This document shows positions 36,264 to 46,864 of a DNA stretch of 64,000 nucleotides, piece after piece. Every line of letters begins with the position of its first letter. Position 1 is the first letter of the stretch. Source of the stretch: Marinomonas posidonica IVIA-Po-181 (GTDB lineage: Bacteria > Pseudomonadota > Gammaproteobacteria > Pseudomonadales > Marinomonadaceae); the NCBI RefSeq assembly GCF_000214215.1, contig NC_015559.1, forward strand, positions 2,777,001 to 2,841,000. The letters are read 5' to 3'. Made by a program: the position numbers and the translations under genes. The notes under the pieces were generated by a model, which ran no database searches, was not told the DNA's origin, and worked only from the letters and a program-made list of their open reading frames with translations.

Positions 36264-37148
36264 ATGATGAATACTAAAACGCAATCCGACGTTCAAATAA
36301 AAGCCTTCTTTGATGAAGCAACATTCACTGTCTCCTATGTGGTCACTGACCTAGCAACAAAGCGATGCGCTATTATTGATTCCGTATTGGACTATGATCA
36401 TGCCGCTGGAACCACAGACACTCAATCTGCCGACGCCATCATTGACTATGTCAAACAACACCAACTTCAACTCGATTGGTTGCTGGAAACCCACGTTCAT
36501 GCCGATCACCTTTCTGCCGCGCCCTACCTGCAAAACACCTTGGGTGGCAAAATTGTTATTGGTGATCAAATTACTCAAGTGCAAGCCACTTTCTCTAAAA
36601 TCTTAAATGTCGAAGCTGAGTTTCGCCGTGACGGATCTCAATTCGACTTATTGGTGAATGAGCAAGATACCTTGCCACTTGGGGAAAACAATGTTCGCAT
36701 TTTACACACCCCAGGACACACGCCCGCCTGTTTGACCTATCTGATTGCAGACGCGGCTTTTGTTGGCGATACGCTGTTTATGCCAGACTTTGGAACAGCA
36801 CGCTGTGATTTTCCTGGTGGCAATGCCAACACCTTGTACCGCTCTATCCAAAAGATTTTTGCTCTACCTGACGAGACACGCCTTTTCATGTGTCATGACT
36901 ATAAAGCCCCTAATCGCGATGTGTATGCGTGGGAAACCACAGTAGGCGAGCAAAAAAATCATAATCAGCACATTCATACTGGCATTTCCGAAGACGCTTT
37001 TTGTCAAATGCGCAACACCAAAGATGCCACACTCAGCATGCCAAGGCTGATTTGGCCAAGTGTACAAATCAACATGCGCGCAGGGCATTTACCACCAGAA
37101 GAAGAGAATGGTGTGCGCTACCTTAAAACCCCCATTAATCTTAAATAA
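36264..37148 (+). CDS. MBL-fold persulfide dioxygenase-like protein (Blh/ETHE1 type)
   Basis: The 294-residue protein has the metal motif THVHADHLSAAPYL (about residue 76), a second metal histidine in TPGHTPACLTYL, GDTLFMPDFGTARCDFPGG and a late metal histidine in CHDYKAPN. This pattern is that of Blh/ETHE1 sulfur dioxygenases, which oxidise glutathione persulfide to sulfite. The usual GHDY reads CHDY here. The gene lies nine bases before a SulP transporter, so the pair probably detoxifies sulfide and exports or exchanges the sulfur oxyanion. Generic glyoxalase II activity is less likely. Confidence 0.87.
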   Translation: MMNTKTQSDVQIKAFFDEATFTVSYVVTDLATKRCAIIDSVLDYDHAAGTTDTQSADAIIDYVKQHQLQLDWLLETHVHADHLSAAPYLQNTLGGKIVIGDQITQVQATFSKILNVEAEFRRDGSQFDLLVNEQDTLPLGENNVRILHTPGHTPACLTYLIADAAFVGDTLFMPDFGTARCDFPGGNANTLYRSIQKIFALPDETRLFMCHDYKAPNRDVYAWETTVGEQKNHNQHIHTGISEDAFCQMRNTKDATLSMPRLIWPSVQINMRAGHLPPEEENGVRYLKTPINLK

Positions 37149-37156
37149 GGATTGGG

Positions 37157-38893
37157 ATGAAAACATTGGATCGCGGCTTGCCGGCCATGGCATGGTTAAG
37201 ACAGTATTCTCATAAAGACCTGGCTACAGACGGCATGGCCAGTTTTATTGCGACTATTTTGCTGATTCCACAAAGTATGGGCTATGCCATACTAGCCGGA
37301 CTTCCTGCGTATTTGGGCTTATATGCCAGCATACTGCCGTCCATTGTTTATTCTTTACTGGGCACCAGCCGCAGCCTTGCGGTGGGTCCGGTGGCCATCA
37401 CTTCAATGATGACAGCCACCGTTATCTTACCTTTGGCCATGCCCGGCAGCGATGCCTACGTTAGCTTGGCCATTTTATTGGCGTTTGTATCAGGGGTCTT
37501 TCTAGTATTAATGAGCCTATTAAAAATGGGCTTTTTAACCAACTTATTAAGTCACCCTGTTATATCCGGTTTTATCAGCGCCTCAGCCATCTTGATTGCG
37601 GTTGGTCAGCTCAAACATTTATTGGGCATTCAGGCACATGGTAATAATCTGATTGAACTCATCCAAGACATGCTAAGCCACGCTGATGAGATTAATTTGC
37701 CAACATTCATCATCAGTAGCTTGGTGATTGGGTTATTAGTCTTTTTTAAACAATACCTAAGTAAAATATTGAAAGCGCTGGGACTATCGTCTGAAACCGC
37801 TAACTTACTGAGTAAAGCGGGTCCAGTCTTGGTGGTGGTACTTACCACTGTGTGTGTGGCCTTGCTGTCACTGGATCAACAAGGCATTAAAATCGTTGGT
37901 CACATTCAATTAGCCTGGCCTTCCATTGACTTAACCAACATAGAAACAGACACCTTATGGTCTTTACTGCCCGGGGCATTTTTAATCAGTGTGGTGGGAT
38001 TTGTCGGCTCAGTGTCAGTGGCGCAGTCCTTTGCCGCCAAGCGTAAAGAAGACATTCAACCTAACCAAGAATTACTTGGCTTAGGTACGGCAAACATCGC
38101 CTCAGCCCTAAGTGGTGCTTTTCCTGTTACCGGCGGCTTTTCTCGTACCGTGGTCAACACCAGTGCTGGTGCCAAAACGCCGATGGCCGGAATTCTAACC
38201 GCATTATTCATGCTGCTTGTGCTGTTCTTTTTAACGCCTCTTTTTTACTATCTGCCCAATGCGGTTTTGGCCGCCAGCATTATTGTGGCCATTTTACAGC
38301 TGGTCGATATAAAAGATTTCATCCGACTTTACCACTTTTCAAAACAAGAAGCCTTGGCCTTAGCGGCAACCTTTTTAGTGGTGTTATTTGTTGGTATGGA
38401 AACGGGCATCATCGTCGGCATTAGCTTATCCTTGTTGTTTTTCCTATGGCACACCAGCCACCCTCACATCGCTGTGGTTGGCCGTGTCCCTGGAACCGAG
38501 CATTTTCGAAATGTACAACGCTATCAGGTTGAGACGACCCCAGACATTGTCACCATACGAATCGATGAAAACCTTTTCTTTGCCAATGCGAGAGTATTAG
38601 AAGACTATGTGTTGAGCCTCATTGCGCAACAAAAAGACGTGAAACACGTTGTGCTGATGTGCAGTGCGGTGAATATGATTGATGCCAGTGCGCTAGACAG
38701 CTTAGAAGCCATTTCTGAACGCCTTAACTCAGCTGGGGTTACTCTGCATTTCTCGGAAATCAAGGGGCCAGTGATGGACAAACTCCGTCAGGCGACCTTA
38801 ATCACAAACTTAACAGGGCAGATATTCTTAACCCAACACCAAGCCATGCAAGCATTAAGTCATCCTGTCGAAGCACAAAATCAGGGCGAGTAA
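37157..38893 (+). CDS. SulP family anion transporter with STAS domain
   Basis: The 578-residue membrane protein opens with the SulP signature (FIATILLIPQSMGYAILAGL, then PAYLGLYASILPSIVYSLLG) and has roughly 10-12 spans. The C-terminal cytoplasmic STAS domain (about residue 440 on) has DASALDSLEAISERL. SulP proteins carry sulfate, bicarbonate or other anions. Tight linkage to the persulfide dioxygenase-like gene suggests sulfite or sulfate movement. Bicarbonate remains possible. Its 3' end lies in an inverted repeat shared with the convergent ComEA-like gene. Confidence 0.9.
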   Translation: MKTLDRGLPAMAWLRQYSHKDLATDGMASFIATILLIPQSMGYAILAGLPAYLGLYASILPSIVYSLLGTSRSLAVGPVAITSMMTATVILPLAMPGSDAYVSLAILLAFVSGVFLVLMSLLKMGFLTNLLSHPVISGFISASAILIAVGQLKHLLGIQAHGNNLIELIQDMLSHADEINLPTFIISSLVIGLLVFFKQYLSKILKALGLSSETANLLSKAGPVLVVVLTTVCVALLSLDQQGIKIVGHIQLAWPSIDLTNIETDTLWSLLPGAFLISVVGFVGSVSVAQSFAAKRKEDIQPNQELLGLGTANIASALSGAFPVTGGFSRTVVNTSAGAKTPMAGILTALFMLLVLFFLTPLFYYLPNAVLAASIIVAILQLVDIKDFIRLYHFSKQEALALAATFLVVLFVGMETGIIVGISLSLLFFLWHTSHPHIAVVGRVPGTEHFRNVQRYQVETTPDIVTIRIDENLFFANARVLEDYVLSLIAQQKDVKHVVLMCSAVNMIDASALDSLEAISERLNSAGVTLHFSEIKGPVMDKLRQATLITNLTGQIFLTQHQAMQALSHPVEAQNQGE

Positions 38894-38908
38894 AGAGACT
38901 CGCCCTGA
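38881..38908. terminator. Inverted repeat at the 3' end of the SulP gene (possible bidirectional terminator)
   Basis: TCAGGGCGAGT, loop AAAGAG, ACTCGCCCTGA: 11-base perfect arms spanning the SulP stop. No T-run on either strand, so termination here is uncertain. Confidence 0.5.
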
Positions 38909-38916
38909 GCGACAGG

Positions 38917-39222
38917 TTATTGCGCTTCTTCTGTCTCTGGCACTTGGATAAGCGCCCTATTACGCTGTAATAAGGCATGGCCAATGCCTTTTACTTCAAC
39001 AAGTTGATCAACGGAAGTAAAGGGGCCATTGGCTTCACGGTATGCCACTATGGCTTCGGCCTTTTTCTGACCCACTCCCGACATAATGGCTGCGAACTGA
39101 TCCGCTGTGCCGATATTAATGTCCAAAGGCGAAGCCGCCATGAGCAGAGTCGAAAAACACAAGGAAAGCGCCATAACGCAATGAGTAATACTGGAACTGA
39201 GTTTTTTAAGTAGGGTTTTCAT
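38917..39222 (-). CDS. ComEA-like helix-hairpin-helix protein
   Basis: The 101-residue protein has an N-terminal signal or anchor (VMALSLCFSTLLMAA) and a helix-hairpin-helix domain: LDINIGTADQFAAIMSGVGQ, KKAEAIVAYREANGPF and VDQLVEVKGIG. ComEA proteins bind incoming DNA in the periplasm during transformation. The short single-domain form is typical of gammaproteobacteria. No other competence gene is present nearby, so the role is by family only. It converges on the SulP gene. Confidence 0.88.
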   Translation of the reverse strand: MKTLLKKLSSSITHCVMALSLCFSTLLMAASPLDINIGTADQFAAIMSGVGQKKAEAIVAYREANGPFTSVDQLVEVKGIGHALLQRNRALIQVPETEEAQ

Positions 39223-39261
39223 ATAAAGGTCCTTTTCAAATTAACACTGGCATCATGCCAA

Positions 39262-39305
39262 TAAAAAACCACTCATTGATTAAAATTTAATCAATGAGTG
39301 GTTTT
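39262..39305 (-). terminator. Rho-independent terminator after pyrF
   Basis: On the minus strand a 20-base perfect stem (AAAACCACTCATTGATTAAA with its complement, near-zero loop) is followed by TTTTTTATTGG. It lies between pyrF and the ComEA-like gene. Confidence 0.9.
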
Positions 39306-39353
39306 AGAGTAAAAGTTTTTTTGTCTAACTTCAAGACAGTGACGAAGTGTCCT

Positions 39354-40055
39354 TTAAAGACCTAAGCTCTGATTCACTTCCGTTAACACCGCTATCGGAT
39401 CCGCTGCCTGCGTGATAGGACGCCCAACGACAAGGTAATGACTGCCTGCCACCATGGCTTCGGCTGGTGTCATAATGCGTTTCTGATCTCCTTGATCAGA
39501 GCCTGCTGGGCGAATACCCGGAGTGACCAAAACAAAGTCCTTACCCAATTCAGTGGATAACATTTGTGACTCTTGAGCCGAGCAAACCACACCGTCCATT
39601 CCAGACGATTTGGCCAATGCCGCCAAGCGTTTCACATGCTGTTCTGGTGTCATATCAATACCGATTTCACGTAAATCCGACTGATCCATGCTGGTTAATA
39701 CCGTCACAGCAATCAATAACGTGTTTTGATCTGGCAATTGCTGTAAAGCATTGGCAGACGCCTCCATCATTCGACGACCACCAGACGCGTGAACATTCAC
39801 CATCCACACTCCCGATTTGGCAGCCACGCTCACTGCATTGGCAACGGTATTTGGAATATCGTGAAATTTTAAATCGAGAAAAATCTCAAAGTTTAATTTA
39901 TGCAATTCCTCTAAAATGGCTGGGCCAGACGTAGTGAATAACTCTTTACCGACTTTAACTCGACATTGGCTCGGGTCAAGTCGCTTTGCCATCTCGATAG
40001 ATTGCGCCATGGTTGGAAAATCTAGGGCAACTACGATAGGGGATTGGCAGCTCAT
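39354..40055 (-). CDS. pyrF: Orotidine 5'-phosphate decarboxylase
   Basis: The 233-residue enzyme of UMP synthesis has the catalytic lysine block [15 protein letters not shown] (about residue 60), an N-terminal VALDFPT and a phosphate-binding end [17 protein letters not shown] with VVGRPIT. Length matches E. coli PyrF. It follows lapB as in enterobacteria, at 77 bases distance. Confidence 0.96.
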   Translation of the reverse strand: MSCQSPIVVALDFPTMAQSIEMAKRLDPSQCRVKVGKELFTTSGPAILEELHKLNFEIFLDLKFHDIPNTVANAVSVAAKSGVWMVNVHASGGRRMMEASANALQQLPDQNTLLIAVTVLTSMDQSDLREIGIDMTPEQHVKRLAALAKSSGMDGVVCSAQESQMLSTELGKDFVLVTPGIRPAGSDQGDQKRIMTPAEAMVAGSHYLVVGRPITQAADPIAVLTEVNQSLGL

Positions 40056-40132
40056 TTAGTGTCCTCTTATGCAGTGACAAGCTAAGGTACTTGTCATGTC
40101 TTTCTATTAACTTAGTAAAATCAAAAGCGAAT

Positions 40133-41311
40133 TTATTCGCCTTCTAAACCATGAATGGGTTTCACAACACCCCAGGTTTTACAGCTCGGGCATTGCCAAT
40201 GTAGCTGATGACCAGAAAAGCCACACTGGCGACATTGATATTTATGCTTGGCCTGAACCAACTGATCAATCAGCTCATACAGAACCGATAAGTGTTGTTG
40301 GTTATAGCCTTGAGAGTCGGCTATCTGTATGTTGATCAGCTCTTTAAAGCCTTTAATCGTAGGGTGTTTTCTTAATTGCTCAACCAAAAACATCTCCGCG
40401 TACTCGCGGTCATTGTCCATATAATGTTCAACCAAAGCCATGATCAGGGTGGTCGAAGGCTTTATATCGTTCTGCTCTTGTAAAAACTTAATATAACCAC
40501 CGCTGCCCCAAACTTTTTGATAGCATTCTTTTAATTGCGGTATGATCACAGACACAAAATCACTATCCTGTTCTGCGACGTGTTTCAGCTCTTTAATGGC
40601 ATCTCGATAGCGGTTTTGTTTTTTCAATACATCTGCAGCGCCGATACTGGCTCGGACACAAGTAGGGTCCACTTCCAACGCTTGTTTGTATTGTTGATAG
40701 GCTGGCTTCCACTGTTCTTTCTTTTGATGCTCTTGCGCCATTTCACAATGAAAATGCCCTAGGCGTTTTATCTCTTTTTTTGTAGCGGTTTCTTTGACCA
40801 ACTCTGAGCCAATTTGAATGGCTTTGTCCCAACTTTGCTCAAACTCATACAGATCCACCAAGAGGGTCAAAATTTTCGGCTGAAACTCGCTCTTTCGTGC
40901 TGTAGACGCCATATTGAGCAACAAGCGTCCAGCACGATCCAATAAACCGGCCGACATAAAATCACTGGCAAGCTCAAGCTGTACCATGCGCATTTCTCGT
41001 TGCGAAATTTCAGGGCGTGCTAATAGATTCTGGTGGATATTAATGGCTTTTTGGATCTCGCCTTTTTTGCGAAACAAGTTACCGAGAGTTAAATGAATAT
41101 CAAAGGTTTCTGAATTGACTTCCAAGGAATCAACAAAAGCATCAATGGCTTCGCTGTGCTGATCATTTAATAAATGATTTAGACCACGAAAATAGTCATT
41201 AGGAATGGATTTCTTCAGGGTTTTGCTTTTTTTAGTCGGCGTTTTACGCCCCATTGTCCAACCGACAAAGAGTGCAACAAACAATACTAGGAACAAGCCG
41301 ACTTCGGTCAA
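40133..41311 (-). CDS. lapB: Lipopolysaccharide assembly protein B (TPR plus rubredoxin-like domain)
   Basis: The 392-residue protein has an N-terminal membrane anchor (VGLFLVLFVALFVGW), several TPR repeats in the middle and a C-terminal metal knuckle, YQCRQCGFSGHQLHWQCPSC. LapB guides turnover of LpxC and LPS assembly. The start is a TTG at 41311, supported by AAGGAG seven bases upstream and by tight spacing (six bases) to lapA. The gene order ihfB-lapA-lapB-pyrF is conserved in enterobacteria. Confidence 0.95.
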   Translation of the reverse strand: MTEVGLFLVLFVALFVGWTMGRKTPTKKSKTLKKSIPNDYFRGLNHLLNDQHSEAIDAFVDSLEVNSETFDIHLTLGNLFRKKGEIQKAINIHQNLLARPEISQREMRMVQLELASDFMSAGLLDRAGRLLLNMASTARKSEFQPKILTLLVDLYEFEQSWDKAIQIGSELVKETATKKEIKRLGHFHCEMAQEHQKKEQWKPAYQQYKQALEVDPTCVRASIGAADVLKKQNRYRDAIKELKHVAEQDSDFVSVIIPQLKECYQKVWGSGGYIKFLQEQNDIKPSTTLIMALVEHYMDNDREYAEMFLVEQLRKHPTIKGFKELINIQIADSQGYNQQHLSVLYELIDQLVQAKHKYQCRQCGFSGHQLHWQCPSCKTWGVVKPIHGLEGE

Positions 41312-41316
41312 CGCCG

Positions 41317-41640
41317 CTACTCCTTCCCTACCGACAGCTCTTTCGTAATGGATGCTTTTCTAAGGGCATCAACTTCATCTCGCGCTTTTTCATACTTACG
41401 GTTTAATACCCGAATTTGACGTTCGCTGCGTAAATAAGCAACAGAACTGACTAATAAGGCAATACAAGCTCCGACTGTAAACGCCAAGATGATGTAGAGC
41501 GCAACACTCAGCTCTGGGCCTTGCCAGAAGACCAAATCAAGATGGATAAGTTGTGGGTTGCGGATAGCAAAAAATACTCCCACCGCAAGAAAGAACAGCA
41601 CAAGAACCGTATAGATAACTCTTTTCAGCCATTTAAGCAT
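41317..41640 (-). CDS. lapA: Lipopolysaccharide assembly protein A
   Basis: The 107-residue inner-membrane protein has two hydrophobic spans (VIYTVLVLFFLAVGVFFAI and LYIILAFTVGACIALLVSSV) and a charged C-terminal coiled region. This is the DUF1049/LapA layout, and the adjacent lapB confirms it. It likely works with LapB in LPS assembly. Confidence 0.93.
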   Translation of the reverse strand: MLKWLKRVIYTVLVLFFLAVGVFFAIRNPQLIHLDLVFWQGPELSVALYIILAFTVGACIALLVSSVAYLRSERQIRVLNRKYEKARDEVDALRKASITKELSVGKE

Positions 41641-41714
41641 AAAACAACCTATCGAGAATAGAATGGCGATATTATGCCGTGATAGCTGAAAAATTTCGAG
41701 GTATTAGATGTAAA

Positions 41715-42023
41715 TTAGTTGAGTTCGTTCGCCGTTGACTCTGACGATTCGTTGACCAACTCACGTAATTCCTTACCAGGCTTAAAATGAGGGACATACT
41801 TAGCACTTAATTCAACCGATTCGCCCGTTTTAGGATTACGTCCAATTCTTGGCGCTCGATAATGCAACGAAAAACTACCGAAACCGCGAATCTCAATACG
41901 CTCACCATTCGCTAAAGAGTCAGACATATGTTCTAACATCGCTTTGATGGCTTGTTCAACCTCTTTAACAGGCAAATGAGATTGCTGATCGATAAGCAGT
42001 TCTATCAGCTCAGATTTTGTCAT
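41715..42023 (-). CDS. ihfB: Integration host factor beta subunit
   Basis: The 102-residue DNA-bending protein shows the HU/IHF core: [29 protein letters not shown] and the end [12 protein letters not shown], which includes the beta-arm proline that intercalates DNA. Its place upstream of lapA supports the beta rather than the alpha subunit. The C-terminal tail [11 protein letters not shown] is slightly longer than in E. coli. Confidence 0.95.
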   Translation of the reverse strand: MTKSELIELLIDQQSHLPVKEVEQAIKAMLEHMSDSLANGERIEIRGFGSFSLHYRAPRIGRNPKTGESVELSAKYVPHFKPGKELRELVNESSESTANELN

Positions 42024-42235
42024 TACCTTCCTCGCGTCTAATATTTGACCAGTATTATGTAAGACTAGCTAAATTTGGAAAGAAAGCAATAAGTTATAGC
42101 TTATTACGCAGATTTTTATCCATTTTATTCAATCCTTAGGAGGAATAATAGTTTTTCACTTGGTTCTACAACTAGCATCTGAACAAGCTAGCTTTTATAA
42201 TAGCGCCCATATTCAACCAGATCGGAAGAAAAATA

Positions 42236-42766
42236 ATGAGCTACAGCAATATTCCAGCGGGTAAAGACGCACCAAACGACATCAATGTCATTATCGAAAT
42301 TCCAGCGCAAGCAAATCCAGTTAAATACGAAGTCGACAAAGACATGGATGCGCTTATCGTAGACCGTTTTATGACAGCGCCTATGTTTTACCCAGCTAAC
42401 TATGGTTATGTTAACCACACGTTAGCTGACGACGGCGACCCTGTTGATGTATTAGTGATCACACCTTACCCAGTCGTGCCTGGTTCTGTCATTCGCTGCC
42501 GCCCTGTTGGCGTTTTGAACATGTCTGACGAAGCTGGTATGGACGCAAAACTGGTTGCTGTCCCACATGAGAAATTAAGCAAAGAATATGGTCACATTCA
42601 AGATGTGAACGACATTCCGCAATTGCTTCGTGACCAAATCGAGCACTTCTTCGAGAACTACAAGAAGCTTGAAGAAGGTAAGTGGGTGAAAGTAGAAGGC
42701 TGGGCGAATGCTGACGAAGCACGCAAAGCCATCGTTGAAGGCGTAGAAGCTTACAACGCACAATAA
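42236..42766 (+). CDS. ppa: Inorganic pyrophosphatase
   Basis: The 176-residue cytosolic enzyme has the family I signature [10 protein letters not shown] (about residue 66) with further metal and substrate residues in [13 protein letters not shown]-like and [20 protein letters not shown] segments. It drives biosynthetic reactions by hydrolysing pyrophosphate. It is transcribed alone with its own terminator and faces away from ihfB. Confidence 0.96.
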   Translation: MSYSNIPAGKDAPNDINVIIEIPAQANPVKYEVDKDMDALIVDRFMTAPMFYPANYGYVNHTLADDGDPVDVLVITPYPVVPGSVIRCRPVGVLNMSDEAGMDAKLVAVPHEKLSKEYGHIQDVNDIPQLLRDQIEHFFENYKKLEEGKWVKVEGWANADEARKAIVEGVEAYNAQ

Positions 42767-42831
42767 GACGACTTCTCGCTGACCGCTTCTTTCTTCAACT
42801 TATAGCAAGAGCATCACCAGCAAGAGACGAA

Positions 42832-42862
42832 AAAAAACCGATCCATTTGTGATCGGTTTTTT
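42832..42862. terminator. Terminator between ppa and trxB (bidirectional)
   Basis: AAAACCGATC, loop CATTTGT, GATCGGTTTT with A and T runs on the two flanks. It serves ppa on the plus strand and could serve trxB on the minus strand. Confidence 0.9.
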
Positions 42863-42924
42863 ATTGCCTATCAGTCAGGTTTAAAGGCCTATCAAATGCA
42901 GAAGCCTGACAGGCTCAGCAAAGC

Positions 42925-43968
<1,044 letters not shown>

Positions 43969-44004
43969 TTAACGAAAAATATTAATTACTGAAATAGGGC
44001 TTAT

Positions 44005-44775
44005 CTATGACTTTTCAACCGTTATACTTGCCTTTTCTGAACAGACACAACAGGCTGGATCTTGTGTTAATTGCATTTCCCGCCAACTCGCTTGAAAGCC
44101 ATCAAACAGCTTCAATGAACCATGTTTAACCACCCCTGTCTGACTCACCACCTTCATAGCTTCCAGTGCTTGGTAGACACCGAGTAAGCCCACGACTGGT
44201 GACAATATACCACTTTCATTACAACTTAATGCTTGATCGGATAACGCAGGATATAAGCACTCATAACAAGGCGAATCTTGCTGGTCATACAAGAAGCTGA
44301 CTAATTGCCCTTCCCAACGAATCGCGGCGGCACTAATCAAGGGGGTTTTCAACTGCCAACATGCTCGGTTGATGGCTTGTCGAGTGGTAAAATTATCAGT
44401 GCAATCAAGTACCGCATCCACTTCAGAGATCACTCCCTGCAAGCTTTCATCAGACAATCTTTGTTCAATAGTTTGAAATTCTGTGGCGGAGTTTTTAGCC
44501 CGCAACTGACCCACCGCGGCCTCAACCTTAGTTCGCCCTATCTGGCTTTCTTCGTACAGGACTTGGCGCGGCAGATTGCTGTTTTCAATACGATCATCAT
44601 CGGCCAATAGCAGATGCCCAACACCTGATGTAGCCAAATAAGTGGCCGCAATATTGCCCAATCCACCTAAGCCAACAATCAGCACTTTCGCCTGCTTTAA
44701 CCTAAGCTGACCTTCAACGTCGAAGTCTGCAAGCAATAGTTGACGACTATAACGGTCTAACTCATTTTCGTTCAT
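44005..44775 (-). CDS. moeB: HesA/MoeB/ThiF family adenylyltransferase
   Basis: The roughly 256-residue E1-like enzyme starts with the RYSRQLLL segment, then the ATP motif VGLGGLGNIAATYLA and DDDRIENSNLPRQVL, with CTDNFTTRQAINRAC. A C-terminal zinc-type pair (CYECLYPA and CCVC) is present. MoeB adenylates the C-terminal glycine of MoaD for molybdopterin synthesis; ThiF does the same for ThiS. No moa or thi gene is adjacent, so MoeB is chosen by length and overall pattern. ATG 44775 has AAGG close upstream; the GTG at 44781 is less likely. Confidence 0.82.
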   Translation of the reverse strand: MNENELDRYSRQLLLADFDVEGQLRLKQAKVLIVGLGGLGNIAATYLATSGVGHLLLADDDRIENSNLPRQVLYEESQIGRTKVEAAVGQLRAKNSATEFQTIEQRLSDESLQGVISEVDAVLDCTDNFTTRQAINRACWQLKTPLISAAAIRWEGQLVSFLYDQQDSPCYECLYPALSDQALSCNESGILSPVVGLLGVYQALEAMKVVSQTGVVKHGSLKLFDGFQASWREMQLTQDPACCVCSEKASITVEKS

Positions 44776-44865
44776 GTTCACCTTACTTTTCTTATGTTTG
44801 ATTCTGCCCGAGTGGTCAATTTTTTGCTAAAATCTTTTTATTAATCCATTCAACGAGCAAACAGC

Positions 44866-46164
44866 ATGAAATTCCCCGGTAGACGTAAACTCAAGCATTA
44901 CTTTCCAGTATCTCAACCTAAGCCCATCTTACCATCCATTGATGTGCAACCGGATAAAGATACCTACATTGTTGGGTTAGACGAAACCATTGTTGACGTG
45001 GTTGCCAATGTTTCTGATGAATTTCTGTCACAGTTTAGCATTCACAAAGGGCTATCCAATCTAGTGGATACTGATACGGCCTCCGCCATCTATCGTGAAC
45101 TTGCCGCTCAAGGCTGTATTTCCGATCATTTTGCAGGTGGCACCATCGGCAATACCATACATAATTACTCCGTCCTTGCCGATGATAAGTCTGTGTTGCT
45201 CGGCGTGATGTCAGCCAATATCACCTTAGGCTCACCTGCTTACCACTACATTTGTCATACCAGTAGTAAGGTAGACATGAACCATTTACAAGGCGTGTCT
45301 GGCGACATAGGTCGAGGCATCACCTTAATCACGCCAGATGGGGAACGCACCTTTGCCATTGCACCAGGAGATATGGATGAGCTCAATGCTGAACACATTC
45401 CTGAGAACATCATTGCAGGCAGTGCGGCATTGGTTACCTGTGCCTACCCATTACGTCACCAAGGCAAACCCATCAAACAAGCCATGTTGACCGCATTAGA
45501 ACACGCCCATCAACATCAAGTACCGACCGTTCTTACCCTTGGCACCAAGCATCTAGTGGAAGAAAATAAAGACGAGTTACTGGATTTGATCAAGCGTCAT
45601 GTCAATGTCCTAGCAATGAATGAGCTAGAAGCCGAAGCGCTAACAGGTCTATCTGATCCCCTGCAAGCAGCCGATCAAATTCTAGAGTACGTTGATATTG
45701 TGTTATTAACGGCCGGTCCTGATGGTATGTATCTATGTGGATATACTGACGATACAGTAAAGCGCGAAACCACAAACCCAATTAAGTCTGGCCGCCTTGC
45801 GGATTTCAATCGCTGGGAATTTAGTCGTCCTATGCTACGTTCTGCGTGCCAAAACCCCATCAAGGTCTTTTCTCATATCGACCCTTATATGGGTGGACCT
45901 GAAAAAATCCGCAACACCAACGGCGCGGGTGATGGTGCTTTATCGGCGTTATTGCACGATATCTCAGCCAACCACTTCCACAAAGACAGCTTACCGAATT
46001 CCAGCAAGCACGCTGCGCCTTTCCTTGCCTACTCTTCGTTTGCCCAGATTTGCAAATATTCGAATCGAGTAAGCTATGAAATCCTTGTGCAAAATGCACC
46101 TCGTCTCTCTCGTGGTTTGCCCGAGCGTGAAGACAGTTTAGAAGAAGCGTACTGGGAAAGATAA
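44866..46164 (+). CDS. gsk: Inosine/guanosine kinase (PfkB family)
   Basis: The 432-residue kinase has PfkB features: an N-terminal substrate region (GLDETIVDVVANVSDEFL), GGTIGNTIHNY and the C-terminal anion-hole motif NTNGAGDGALSALLHD with catalytic aspartate. The length and start (MKFPGRRKLKHYFPVS) match E. coli Gsk, which phosphorylates guanosine and inosine in purine salvage. It diverges from moeB across 90 bases. Confidence 0.92.
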   Translation: MKFPGRRKLKHYFPVSQPKPILPSIDVQPDKDTYIVGLDETIVDVVANVSDEFLSQFSIHKGLSNLVDTDTASAIYRELAAQGCISDHFAGGTIGNTIHNYSVLADDKSVLLGVMSANITLGSPAYHYICHTSSKVDMNHLQGVSGDIGRGITLITPDGERTFAIAPGDMDELNAEHIPENIIAGSAALVTCAYPLRHQGKPIKQAMLTALEHAHQHQVPTVLTLGTKHLVEENKDELLDLIKRHVNVLAMNELEAEALTGLSDPLQAADQILEYVDIVLLTAGPDGMYLCGYTDDTVKRETTNPIKSGRLADFNRWEFSRPMLRSACQNPIKVFSHIDPYMGGPEKIRNTNGAGDGALSALLHDISANHFHKDSLPNSSKHAAPFLAYSSFAQICKYSNRVSYEILVQNAPRLSRGLPEREDSLEEAYWER

Positions 46165-46190
46165 CGGAAAAGTTCAGCCTTTCTAAACGT

Positions 46191-46228
46191 AAAAAAGCCA
46201 TGCAGACTCTCATCTGCATGGCTTTTTT
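46191..46228. terminator. Bidirectional terminator between gsk and cheW
   Basis: AAAAAAGCCATGCAGA, loop CTCTCA, TCTGCATGGCTTTTTT. It serves gsk on the plus strand and cheW on the minus strand. Confidence 0.93.
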
Positions 46229-46247
46229 CGTTAACAAGCTTTTGCTA

Positions 46248-46757
46248 TTAACTCATTGCTTCAATGCCAAGCGCATCATTACGCTCAAACATACGATCCA
46301 ATTCCAGCAAGATAACCAGCTCTTCCTCTTTTTGGTAAACACCTTGGATAAACATCAAGGCTTCATCATTACCAACGCTAGGACTCTGTTCAATCTCACC
46401 TTGATACAGATAGAAGACTTCTTGCACGGCATCAACAAGCAGACCAATCTGCTCTCCGTCGTGTTCCACTATAATAATACGTGTATCATCTGTGATGGTG
46501 CATTCTGGCAGACTAAAACGAACACGTGTGTCCACTACCGTGACAACATTACCGCGTAAGTTAACGATACCAAGCACATAAGAAGGCGCACCCGGGACAG
46601 GAGCAATTTCGCTGTAACGCAAAACTTCCTTAATCTGCATGACGTTGATGCCGTACGTTTCGTCAATTAGTTTAAAAGTAAGGTACTGAAGCAATTCACC
46701 TTTCTTGCTTTCAGTAACGCCTTTACCCGTTTCGTTAATAGGTGCTAATTCCGACAT
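46248..46757 (-). CDS. cheW: Chemotaxis coupling protein CheW
   Basis: The 169-residue adaptor shows the CheW fold landmarks: LLQYLTFKLIDETYGINVMQ, IAPVPGAPSYVLGIVNLRGN and VVTVVDTRVRF. It links methyl-accepting receptors to CheA. No cheA or cheY is near, so this is a stand-alone copy, as often found in marine gammaproteobacteria. An alternative is a CheV-less variant coupling to another array. Confidence 0.93.
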   Translation of the reverse strand: MSELAPINETGKGVTESKKGELLQYLTFKLIDETYGINVMQIKEVLRYSEIAPVPGAPSYVLGIVNLRGNVVTVVDTRVRFSLPECTITDDTRIIIVEHDGEQIGLLVDAVQEVFYLYQGEIEQSPSVGNDEALMFIQGVYQKEEELVILLELDRMFERNDALGIEAMS

Positions 46758-46864
46758 GGCTCATATCCATATTCAATTTAATAAAGAAATACTCTAGAAC
46801 TCATCACAAGCTTTGTCTAGCTTAGCCAAATTGCGATGAGTCTTCGAGCTAATTTAAGTAACAA

